DNA from: Bacteroidales bacterium | Lineage (GTDB): Bacteria; Bacteroidota; Bacteroidia; Bacteroidales; UBA7960 | NCBI GenBank assembly: GCA_007128045.1 | Contig: SKYG01000373.1 | Coordinates: 1-5,168 of the forward strand | Direction of reading: 5' to 3' | DNA: 5,168 nt | In this document: piece by piece, positions 1 to 5,168 of the stretch | Numbering within the stretch: the first letter of the stretch is position 1 | Layout of the letters: every line of letters begins with the position of its first letter | Notes under the pieces: generated by a model | Databases searched by the model: none | What the model was told of the DNA's origin: nothing | What the model saw: only the letters and a program-made list of their open reading frames with translations | Translations under genes and position numbers: made by a program

Positions 1-963
1 AGAAGTGCAGGGATCGCTGTTGGCCAGAATCCCGGAAAGACATCTTTTAACCCCCTATTAATATACAGCTCTAATGGTTTGGGCAAGACCCATCTGGCTC
101 ATGCCATCGGTATTGAAGTTAAAGCACACTTTCCTGAGAAAACGGTATTATATGTTTCATCAGAGCAGTTTACCAACCAATTTATAGACTCTGTGCGCAA
201 CAACAACCAAAACGACTTCATCCACTTCTACCAGATGATCGATGTGTTGATTGTTGATGATATCCATTGCCTGGCTGGAAAAGAAAAAACCCAGGATGTG
301 TTTTTTCATATTTTCAATCATTTGCATCAGAATGGCAAACAGATTGTCATCACGAGTGATATGCCGCCTGTAGAAATGAAGGGTATAGAGCCCCGGCTGC
401 TATCCCGTTTTAAGTGGGGATTGTCGGCCGACTTGCAGGTTCCTGATTATGAAACCCGTATAGCTATACTGCAAAGGAAGATGTATAACGACGGCATGGA
501 AATACCCCATGACGTAGTAGACCTGATTGCTTCCAGTATCACTACCAATGTCAGGGAAATGGAAGGTGCCTTGATTTCTATCCTGGCACAATCATCCATG
601 AACAGAAAGGAGATCACCCCATCACTCGCTGCTAAGGTAATAGAGAAGTTTGTCAGGAGTACGCCAAAAGAAATTACCGTAGAGTTTATCCAAAAGCTGG
701 TTTGCGAATACTTCGATATACCACTTGAAAAAATGCATTCGAAAACCAGAAAGAGGGAAATTGTTCAAGCCCGCCAGCTGGCCATGTATTTTTCAAAGAA
801 TTTCACCAAATCATCACTGGCAACCATTGGCAATAAGTGTGGCAACAAAGACCACGCTACGGTTCTTCACGCCTGCAAAACTGTAAAAAACCTTTTCGAT
901 ACGGATAAAGGCTTTAAAAAATATGTTGATGAACTGGAGAATATGATCAAGGTGAAGATCTGA
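1..963 (+). CDS. dnaA: Chromosomal replication initiator DnaA, 5'-truncated by window edge
   Basis: DnaA is the AAA+ ATPase that binds oriC boxes and opens the origin. The frame is open from base 1 (RSAGIAVGQNPGKTSFNPLL), so the gene starts outside the window. Domains I and II and the first part of domain III are missing, leaving 320 residues. Visible in order, numbered from base 1: Walker A SSNGLGKT (bases 67-90), Walker B LIVDD (residues 83-87), sensor I TSD (118-120), the arginine finger in LLSRF (R136), sensor II in NVREMEGAL (R185), and domain IV with SKTRKREIVQARQ (247-259) and the DnaA signature NKDHATVLHACK (282-293). The TTG at base 79 lies inside the P-loop and is not a start. Oddities: the first two glycines of the usual GGxGLGKT are serines; DDIQF reads DDIHC; and the GG before the signature's K/R-D-H reads GN. 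The ATP-handling residues K, T, DD and both arginines remain. Family assignment is near certain. Whether this is the sole, fully active initiator cannot be judged here. Confidence 0.97.
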   Translation, partial: RSAGIAVGQNPGKTSFNPLLIYSSNGLGKTHLAHAIGIEVKAHFPEKTVLYVSSEQFTNQFIDSVRNNNQNDFIHFYQMIDVLIVDDIHCLAGKEKTQDVFFHIFNHLHQNGKQIVITSDMPPVEMKGIEPRLLSRFKWGLSADLQVPDYETRIAILQRKMYNDGMEIPHDVVDLIASSITTNVREMEGALISILAQSSMNRKEITPSLAAKVIEKFVRSTPKEITVEFIQKLVCEYFDIPLEKMHSKTRKREIVQARQLAMYFSKNFTKSSLATIGNKCGNKDHATVLHACKTVKNLFDTDKGFKKYVDELENMIKVKI

Positions 964-1032
964 ACCATTTGTCAATATCTGTATTTATGCAGTATCATGT
1001 ATTGCGGGTAGTTTATAATCATAATCGGTTTT

Positions 1033-1515
1033 ATGGAACATGTTTTAATGGTGTGTCTGGGCAATATATGCCGGTCGCCCTTGGCTGAAGGCATCTTAAG
1101 AAAGAAGTTTAACACATTGGGAATTAAAGGTGAAGTTGATTCGGCCGGAACCGGAGCCTATCATGCAGGAGAAAGGCCGGATGTAAGGTCTCAGGAAATT
1201 GCCAACAGGCATGGTATCGACATCAGCCGCCAAAGAGCACGAAAATTTATCAGGGAGGATTTTGACCGGTTTGATGCCATCTATGCTATGGACAGGTCTA
1301 ACTACTCAGATATAATCAGCCTGGCAAGAAACAAGCAGGATATGGAGAAAGTACATCTGATCCTCAATACTGTATACCCAGGTGAGAACCGGCAAATACC
1401 TGATCCATATTATGGAGGCAGGGATGGTTTTCTCAATGTATACAATATGCTGGACGCGGCATGTGATGTCATTGCCAATGACATACTCCGGAGAAAGTCT
1501 GGTTCAACATCATGA
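1033..1515 (+). CDS. Low-molecular-weight protein tyrosine phosphatase
   Basis: This is a cytoplasmic phosphatase that removes phosphate from phosphotyrosine through a cysteinyl-phosphate intermediate. At 160 aa it is of normal family length and complete. The P-loop CLGNICRS has the CX5R signature, with nucleophile C8 and R14. C13 lies five residues after C8, matching the second cysteine that in studied relatives forms a reversible disulfide with the nucleophile. The general acid is D124 in the IPDPYYGG loop, with the usual tyrosine pair Y126-Y127, and the conserved AMD segment (85-87) is present. The ATG at 1033 places the P-loop directly after the first beta strand, as expected. There is no clear Shine-Dalgarno sequence. 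The gene follows dnaA by 69 bp with no visible hairpin terminator between them, and its stop overlaps the next start. Adjacency to dnaA is, as I recall, recurrent in Bacteroidota. The physiological substrate is unknown; tyrosine-kinase-controlled polysaccharide export is a common role of bacterial relatives, but nothing here shows it. Confidence 0.95.
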   Translation: MEHVLMVCLGNICRSPLAEGILRKKFNTLGIKGEVDSAGTGAYHAGERPDVRSQEIANRHGIDISRQRARKFIREDFDRFDAIYAMDRSNYSDIISLARNKQDMEKVHLILNTVYPGENRQIPDPYYGGRDGFLNVYNMLDAACDVIANDILRRKSGSTS

Positions 1516-2474
1516 AGCATCCAATGAATGGGCTGCCCGACCATAGCGTTCTAATGCGTGCCAGAGAGGTCATTGCGCCTTATATACATAATACCGCGGT
1601 ACATACTTGCCAGACCATTAATAAAATCACTGGTGCTACCCTCTTTTTCAAGTGTGAGAACTTTCAAAAAGCCGGAGCTTTTAAATTCAGGGGAGCTACA
1701 AATGCTCTTTTATCGCTACAAACGCAGGCACTGATATCTGGTGTTGCTACTCATTCATCAGGCAATCATGCACAAGCTCTGGCATTGGCTGCCAATATAC
1801 AGGGTGTCAAAGCCTATATTGTAATGCCATCCAATGCCCCAAAAATCAAAATAGATGCTGTGTTATCCTATGGTGGAGCAATTACCTTTTGTGAGCCTAC
1901 CTTGGAAGCCAGAGAGTCAACATTGGCAGGTATTATTGAACAGACCGGAGCACATGAAATTCATCCATATAATGATTACCGGATAATTGCCGGTCAGGCA
2001 ACAGCAGCAGCTGAATTAACAGAATCTTGCGGACATCTGGATGCGATTATCTCACCTGTTGGCGGCGGCGGGTTACTCAGTGGTACCATACTCAGCACGC
2101 GATACTTCTCTCCCAATACGAAGGTATTCGGGGCTGAACCCCTTATGGCAAATGATGCCTGGCAGTCATTTCAAAAAAAGACTTTTGTGCCATCAACAAA
2201 CCCTGTAACAATCGCTGATGGCTTGCGTACATCTCTTGGAAGTCTTACCTTTCCGATAATTATGGATGGCGTACATGACATACTGACCGCCACTGAAGAA
2301 CATATCATCGGTGCGATGAGACTGATATGGGAACGGATGAAGATCATCATTGAACCCAGTGCAGCCGTGCCACTTGCTGCCATCATGGAAAATAAAGGTC
2401 TTTTTGCCGGGAAAAGCATAGGCGTCATCCTTTCAGGAGGAAATGTGGATTTTACACAGTTGCCCTGGCAGTGA
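1512..2474 (+). CDS. PLP-dependent serine racemase / threonine-serine dehydratase
   Basis: A fold-type II PLP enzyme of 320 aa, catalytic domain only. It lacks the C-terminal ACT-like regulatory domain of biosynthetic IlvA. Seen: Schiff-base lysine K58 in GAFKFRGA; HSSGNHAQAL (81-90), where S83 matches the re-face base of eukaryotic serine racemase; phosphate-binding glycines GGGG 184-187; AEPLMAND, where E209, A213 and D215 match the divalent-metal ligands E210, A214 and D216 of human serine racemase; and SGGNVD (308-313), which holds the serine near the PLP ring nitrogen. The text resembles human serine racemase throughout (LFFKCENFQKAG, WERMKIIIEPSA). HPYND (151-155) aligns with the substrate loop and lacks the serine triplet proposed for aspartate racemases. 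Likely reactions are L-/D-serine interconversion, beta-elimination of serine or threonine to a 2-oxoacid plus ammonia, or 3-hydroxyaspartate dehydration; sequence alone does not separate these. The start overlaps the phosphatase stop (ATGA). GGAGAAAG lies 14 nt upstream, rather far, and M5 is an alternative start. Confidence 0.9.
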   Translation: MKHPMNGLPDHSVLMRAREVIAPYIHNTAVHTCQTINKITGATLFFKCENFQKAGAFKFRGATNALLSLQTQALISGVATHSSGNHAQALALAANIQGVKAYIVMPSNAPKIKIDAVLSYGGAITFCEPTLEARESTLAGIIEQTGAHEIHPYNDYRIIAGQATAAAELTESCGHLDAIISPVGGGGLLSGTILSTRYFSPNTKVFGAEPLMANDAWQSFQKKTFVPSTNPVTIADGLRTSLGSLTFPIIMDGVHDILTATEEHIIGAMRLIWERMKIIIEPSAAVPLAAIMENKGLFAGKSIGVILSGGNVDFTQLPWQ

Positions 2475-2523
2475 TATCAACATGAGCCGAAAACTTATTG
2501 ATTGAAAATACCCCTAACGCACA

Positions 2524-3240
2524 ATGCCTGTCATGGAATACGGAAAGCTATATCTGATACCCTCAAGTCTCGGCAGTGAAGGCACAGAGCATATCTGGCC
2601 TTCAGGAAACCTCTCGCGAATAGAACATATACGCCACTTCATTGTGGAGAGTGTACGATCTGCCAGGCGCTTCTTACGTCAGGCAGGCTATCATTGGTCT
2701 TTCGATGAGGTTCACTTTTATGTGCTGAACAAACATACTACCGGGATGGAATCAGGAGAATTTCTTGAAGCAGCAAAAAGGGGACTGGATATTGGTTTGC
2801 TTTCGGAGGCTGGCGTACCTTGTATTGCTGATCCAGGGCAGACCATAGTAAGACAGGCGCATCATATGGGCATTCGTGTTGTTCCACTTATCGGCGCTAG
2901 TTCAATTCTACTGGGACTAATGGCCTCCGGCTTTAATGGGCAACATTTTGTTTTTCATGGCTACCTGCCGATCCAAAAAAAGGACAGGATGCAAAAGATC
3001 AAAGAAATAGAGAAGGCTGCCCGCCTGAACGATCAGACACAGATATTTATGGAGACACCCTTCAGAAACAATCAACTGATCGCCGACCTGCTATCAATAT
3101 GTTCGGCAGACACCAGGCTTTGCATGGCATGTGACCTAACGCTTCCAACAGAGTTTATCCGTACCTATTCAATAAAAGAGTGGAAAAAAAATATGCCCGA
3201 CCTGCATAAGCGACCGGGCATATTTCTGCTCTATCAATAG
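2524..3240 (+). CDS. RsmI-like SAM-dependent methyltransferase (tetrapyrrole methylase superfamily)
   Basis: A predicted cytoplasmic SAM-dependent methyltransferase of 238 aa with the tetrapyrrole methylase fold, in the group related to RsmI, the 16S rRNA C1402 2'-O-methyltransferase. Seen: LYLIPSSLG at the N-terminus (9-17), where the superfamily has its first strand and glycine loop; IRHFIVESVRSARRFL (36-51); LNKHT (68-72); the superfamily core GLLSEAGVPCIADPG (91-105); PLIGASSILLGLMASG (121-136); GYLP (146-149); METPFRN (176-182); and a C-terminal FLL strand. It is shorter than typical RsmI, and I recall the Bacteroidota proteins of this type near dnaA as a separate uncharacterised group, so I give no symbol. 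The substrate could be rRNA or something else. The start could be the ATG at 2524 or at 2533; neither has a Shine-Dalgarno sequence. It lies 49 bp after the PLP enzyme and converges on lgt with 6 bp between stops. Its last codons contain the terminator of lgt on the other strand. Confidence 0.88.
   Translation: MPVMEYGKLYLIPSSLGSEGTEHIWPSGNLSRIEHIRHFIVESVRSARRFLRQAGYHWSFDEVHFYVLNKHTTGMESGEFLEAAKRGLDIGLLSEAGVPCIADPGQTIVRQAHHMGIRVVPLIGASSILLGLMASGFNGQHFVFHGYLPIQKKDRMQKIKEIEKAARLNDQTQIFMETPFRNNQLIADLLSICSADTRLCMACDLTLPTEFIRTYSIKEWKKNMPDLHKRPGIFLLYQ
3184..3225 (-). terminator. Rho-independent terminator of lgt, inside opposing gene
   Basis: Bases 3189-3199 (AAATATGCCCG) and 3215-3225 (CGGGCATATTT) form a perfect 11-bp inverted repeat around a 15-base loop. 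On the minus strand the stem is followed by T up to base 3184, giving eight T in a row (3191-3184), three of them in the stem. This is the classic intrinsic terminator layout, and the stem begins 21 nt after the lgt stop codon. On the plus strand the hairpin is followed by a poorer, interrupted T tract, so termination there would be weaker. The whole element lies within the methyltransferase coding sequence (its residues KKNMPDLHKRPGIF). Confidence 0.85.
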
Positions 3241-3246
3241 CAATGA

Positions 3247-4044
3247 TCATCGTGGGCTTTTCTTTGGCCATCTCTTGTATAAGACGATCGCACTCCAGAT
3301 TATTAATGGGATGCTAAGGATTTGTCCCATATTCAATGCCATGCTGGCCTCAAAGGCCGACTGGTCTTCTTTTATAAACTCGACCAGCAACCTGACCGTA
3401 AACATGCAAAAGGCAAAGATCCCGGTAATAAAACCGACTGGTAGCATATGTATCTTTTTAATATATAGCCATCCCAAAGAGATAAATAATAGCAGATAAG
3501 GGATGCCTTCGTATAGTTGTGTAGGATGCTTTGGTAGGGTTTCGCCTCTGGCCTCAAAAATAAATCCCCAGGGCAACGATGTTTCAACACCATAAATTTC
3601 GGAGTTCATCAGGTTCCCCATACGTATAAAAAATGCACCCAGCGATATGGGAATAACCAGACGGTCGAGCAACCACCAGAATGACTGGGTGCTGATCTTT
3701 TTTTGATAATAATACAAGGCAATGAGGATACCGATTACGCCTCCGTGGCTGGCCAGCCCGCCCTGCCAGATCATCAATATCTCAACAGGGTTATTCCAAT
3801 AATAAGAAAAGTCGTAAAAGAAACAATGGCCCAGCCGTGCCCCCACTATACTTCCAACTGCCATATAAACCAGCAATTTATCGACATGGACAAGGGGAAT
3901 TCCTTCCTTTTTGAACATTCTGTAAATGATCTCATAGCCAAAATAAAAGGATAAGGCCCAGAAAAGACCATACCATCTGATCGCAAAGCTTCCCAGCCTG
4001 AAAATTTCAGGGCTTGCATCCCAACTGATCTGTAATAGTGTCAT
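3247..4044 (-). CDS. lgt: Prolipoprotein diacylglyceryl transferase
   Basis: Lgt is an inner-membrane enzyme that moves diacylglycerol from phosphatidylglycerol to the lipobox cysteine of prolipoproteins, the first step of lipoprotein maturation before Lsp cleavage. The 265-aa length is typical and the protein is mostly hydrophobic, with several membrane segments (roughly 20-42, 57-75, 100-113, 129-140, 182-196, 203-222 and 240-256). Key residues by correspondence with E. coli Lgt: WYG (24-26); H100 in SHGG (H103); the Lgt signature IRMGNLMNSEIYG with R141, N144 and E149 (R143, N146, E151); HPTQLYEG (173-180); and R218 in VRLLVEF (R239). The ATG at 4044 is preceded by an A-rich leader without a Shine-Dalgarno sequence. 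The upstream same-strand gene encodes a lipoprotein, a natural substrate, but the 137-bp gap with a possible promoter means co-transcription is not certain. A strong terminator follows. I see nothing damaged. Confidence 0.97.
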   Translation of the reverse strand: MTLLQISWDASPEIFRLGSFAIRWYGLFWALSFYFGYEIIYRMFKKEGIPLVHVDKLLVYMAVGSIVGARLGHCFFYDFSYYWNNPVEILMIWQGGLASHGGVIGILIALYYYQKKISTQSFWWLLDRLVIPISLGAFFIRMGNLMNSEIYGVETSLPWGFIFEARGETLPKHPTQLYEGIPYLLLFISLGWLYIKKIHMLPVGFITGIFAFCMFTVRLLVEFIKEDQSAFEASMALNMGQILSIPLIIWSAIVLYKRWPKKSPR

Positions 4045-4059
4045 GTTTATCTGTTTTTA

Positions 4060-4071
4060 AATCAATTGATT
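4060..4071. repeat. 12-bp perfect palindrome in lgt leader
   Basis: AATCAATTGATT is self-complementary and lies 16 to 27 bases upstream of the lgt start codon, inside the probable leader of the mRNA. It could be an operator half-site pair or chance in AT-rich DNA. The sequence supports only the symmetry. Confidence 0.4.
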
Positions 4072-4077
4072 GACAGC

Positions 4078-4105
4078 CGACAGTTATTAGTCCTTCGACA
4101 GATAT
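4078..4105. repeat. Spaced 10-bp direct repeat upstream of lgt
   Basis: CGACAGTTAT (4078-4087) and CGACAGATAT (4096-4105) match at 9 of 10 positions with starts 18 bp apart. A further GACAG core lies at 4072-4076. The distal copy overlaps the candidate -7 element of the lgt promoter, which would suit a regulator site. No function is known from the sequence, and short repeats like this can arise by chance. Confidence 0.35.
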
Positions 4106-4127
4106 GCCCTTATCTTGCTCATGCAAA
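4097..4127 (-). promoter_or_regulatory. Candidate Bacteroidota-type promoter for lgt
   Basis: On the minus strand, TTTG (4127-4124) and TATCTGTC (4104-4097) are separated by 19 bases. The Bacteroidota primary sigma consensus is a -33 TTTG and a -7 TAnnTTTG with about this spacing. The -33 part is exact; the -7 part keeps TA and two of the three T but not the final TTTG, so the match is partial. A start near base 4090 would give a leader of roughly 45 nt before the lgt ATG. Confidence 0.3.
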
Positions 4128-4135
4128 CAGGCAAT

Positions 4136-4153
4136 ATGTGTCTTAAGACGCAT
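4136..4153. repeat. 18-bp near-palindrome between FKBP gene and lgt
   Basis: ATGTGTCTTAAGACGCAT has eight of nine symmetric pairs, with the single mismatch (T4139 / G4150) allowing a wobble pair in RNA. The central GTCTTAAGAC is a perfect 10-bp palindrome. It lies 28 bases past the FKBP stop and just upstream of the lgt -33 candidate. As RNA it could fold into a short hairpin, but no T tract follows on the minus strand, so it is a poor intrinsic terminator. It suits a dimeric regulator site at least as well. Confidence 0.5.
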
Positions 4154-4181
4154 TTATAGTGGAGAACGCTACAACTGTATA

Positions 4182-5063
4182 TTATTGTGCATCAATAAGT
4201 TCAACCTCAAATACCAGGGTTGAGTAAGGAGGTATGACCTGACCGGCTCCACGTTCTCCATATCCAAGCCTGGATGGAATAACCAATGTAGCTTTGCCAC
4301 CGACATTCATCATGCTGATGCCTTCGTCCCAACCAGGAATAACCTGTCCTGATCCAACCACAAAATCCAACGGCGTTCCACGCTCAATAGAGGAGTCAAA
4401 GACAGTGCCATCTAGCAACTTGCCTTCATAATGAACAGACACTGTTTGGCCTTGCTGCACCTTGGGACCATCGCCCTTTTCGCGTTCAATATAATACAGA
4501 CCACTAGGTAGTGGCTGAGCAGTAATGTCTTCATCCAACAAAAACTGATCAAGAATTCCATCTTCATCCAGAGCCCGTTGCTCATTGATCTTCATTTGTT
4601 CTTCCGCCAACCTTTCCTGCTCCAGCATAAAGCCATCTTCGTCCATTACCTTATTAAGCTTGACATCGAAATACAGTTGGTCTCCGCTATTAATAAAATA
4701 TGGCAATTCAGGCACACCAACAGTGTTGAAAAAGAACTGTTCCGCATCAACGATAAACGTAGCACTGTCGCCAACCGCCATCATGGCCAGACCTTCGTAA
4801 ATATCTCCCGGGTACTGAGGCTCAGACAATTCAAGATACATGGGCATACCACTGCTGCGTGAGTCGAAAATAACGCTGTCTTTCAGCCTGTAAACCATAT
4901 CCATACTTAGAATCAGGTCAAGTTCTGCTTTTTCATTACCACTCTGATAATGAAATTTGTATTTTAAGCCACTATCGGCCGTAGAAAATCCACGGTCCTC
5001 ACCACTGCATGCAGAAATGAAGCCAATAATCAATACCCAGGTAAACAATTTCAGATTTTTCAT
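4182..5063 (-). CDS. Two-domain FKBP-type peptidyl-prolyl isomerase, lipoprotein
   Basis: A predicted cell-envelope lipoprotein that catalyses cis-trans isomerisation of peptidyl-proline bonds to help envelope proteins fold. I chose the ATG at 5063 (293 aa) over the ATG at 5102 because it begins directly with a type II signal peptide: MKNLK, a hydrophobic stretch, then lipobox ISAC with C19. Residues 30-139 form a degenerate FKBP-like domain (VIFDS 64-68, GLAMMAVGDSATFIV 91-105, SGDQLYFDV 126-134) without the pocket tryptophan. An acidic, helix-prone linker follows (about 140-183). The C-terminal domain (186-292) is canonical, with pocket residues Y212, F222, D223, F234, V241, I242, W245, Y268 and F285 corresponding to FKBP12 Y26, F36, D37, F46, V55, I56, W59, Y82 and F99, so it should be active. 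The first domain is probably structural or a chaperone. Acidic residues E22 and D23 soon after the lipid cysteine could be a surface-export signal, but this is uncertain. Being longer and two-domain, it is not an obvious GldI. The downstream neighbour is lgt. Confidence 0.92.
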   Translation of the reverse strand: MKNLKLFTWVLIIGFISACSGEDRGFSTADSGLKYKFHYQSGNEKAELDLILSMDMVYRLKDSVIFDSRSSGMPMYLELSEPQYPGDIYEGLAMMAVGDSATFIVDAEQFFFNTVGVPELPYFINSGDQLYFDVKLNKVMDEDGFMLEQERLAEEQMKINEQRALDEDGILDQFLLDEDITAQPLPSGLYYIEREKGDGPKVQQGQTVSVHYEGKLLDGTVFDSSIERGTPLDFVVGSGQVIPGWDEGISMMNVGGKATLVIPSRLGYGERGAGQVIPPYSTLVFEVELIDAQ

Positions 5064-5168
5064 GTGTTTGATAATTTTTAATTTAATGATGCAATTCAAC
5101 ATCCAGCTCTCAGGCAGGTGTTTATAATGCAGTTTTGATGGTTAAATAGGTTAATTAGAGAATTAAAT

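Noticed and set aside
968..1000. Promoter candidate TTTG ... TATCATGT before the phosphatase gene
   Set aside because: The spacing is 21 and the -7 match is poor. In AT-rich spacers such matches are frequent, and read-through from dnaA is as likely.
2482..2505. Seven-codon ORF (MSRKLID) in the gap before the methyltransferase
   Set aside because: It is too short, has no ribosome binding site, and has no attenuator-like structure near it.
686..3160. Possible DnaA boxes such as TTATCCAAA in dnaA and TTATCCGTA in the methyltransferase gene
   Set aside because: They are isolated, imperfect and inside coding regions. There is no cluster and no AT-rich unwinding region, so no origin can be claimed.
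3275..3954. Plus-strand and alternative minus-strand reading frames within lgt
   Set aside because: They are overlapped by a clearly conserved lgt frame, lack recognisable domains, and are frame shadows.
4578..4862. Two plus-strand reading frames within the FKBP gene
   Set aside because: They are antisense shadows of a strongly conserved protein, with no recognisable product.
5064..5102. Upstream in-frame ATG at 5102 giving a 306-aa FKBP protein
   Set aside because: The extra 13 residues (MLNCIIKLKIIKH) would precede a complete lipoprotein signal peptide and spoil its N-terminal form. The stretch is AT-rich leader-like DNA.
5064..5168. Promoter search upstream of the FKBP gene
   Set aside because: The region is AT-rich but I found no TTTG / TAnnTTTG pair with correct spacing, and the window ends soon after.

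Overview
The window looks like ordinary chromosome from a member of the Bacteroidota, of moderate GC. It carries six protein genes, one of them cut by the left edge. Three things point to Bacteroidota: the dnaA / low-molecular-weight phosphatase / RsmI-like methyltransferase neighbourhood, which I recall as recurrent in this phylum; DnaA domain IV wording (SKTRKREIVQARQ, NKDHATVLHACKTV); and A-rich leaders without Shine-Dalgarno sequences. I cannot place it below phylum.

Left half, plus strand (1-3240): the last 320 codons of dnaA; a 160-aa low-molecular-weight protein tyrosine phosphatase; a 320-aa fold-type II PLP enzyme that reads as serine racemase / threonine-serine dehydratase, joined to the phosphatase by an ATGA overlap; and a 238-aa SAM-dependent methyltransferase of the RsmI-like / tetrapyrrole methylase superfamily. 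They are closely packed and could be co-transcribed. The PLP enzyme is the unexpected member, since it sits between two genes I would expect to be adjacent.

Right half, minus strand (5063-3247): a 293-aa two-domain FKBP-type peptidyl-prolyl isomerase with a lipoprotein signal peptide, followed after 137 bp by lgt, the prolipoprotein diacylglyceryl transferase that would lipidate such a protein. The gap between them holds an 18-bp near-palindrome, a spaced direct repeat and a weak Bacteroidota-type promoter candidate for lgt.

The two halves converge with 6 bp between stop codons. The clearest non-coding signal is a rho-independent terminator for lgt: a perfect 11-bp stem followed by eight T on the minus strand. 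It lies entirely inside the 3' coding end of the opposing methyltransferase gene. I see no RNA genes, CRISPR arrays, mobile elements or clustered DnaA boxes, and no evidence for a new defence or mobile system. The points worth a second look are the non-canonical Walker A loop in DnaA, the inserted racemase-like gene, the terminator inside a coding region, and the regulatory-looking lgt leader.
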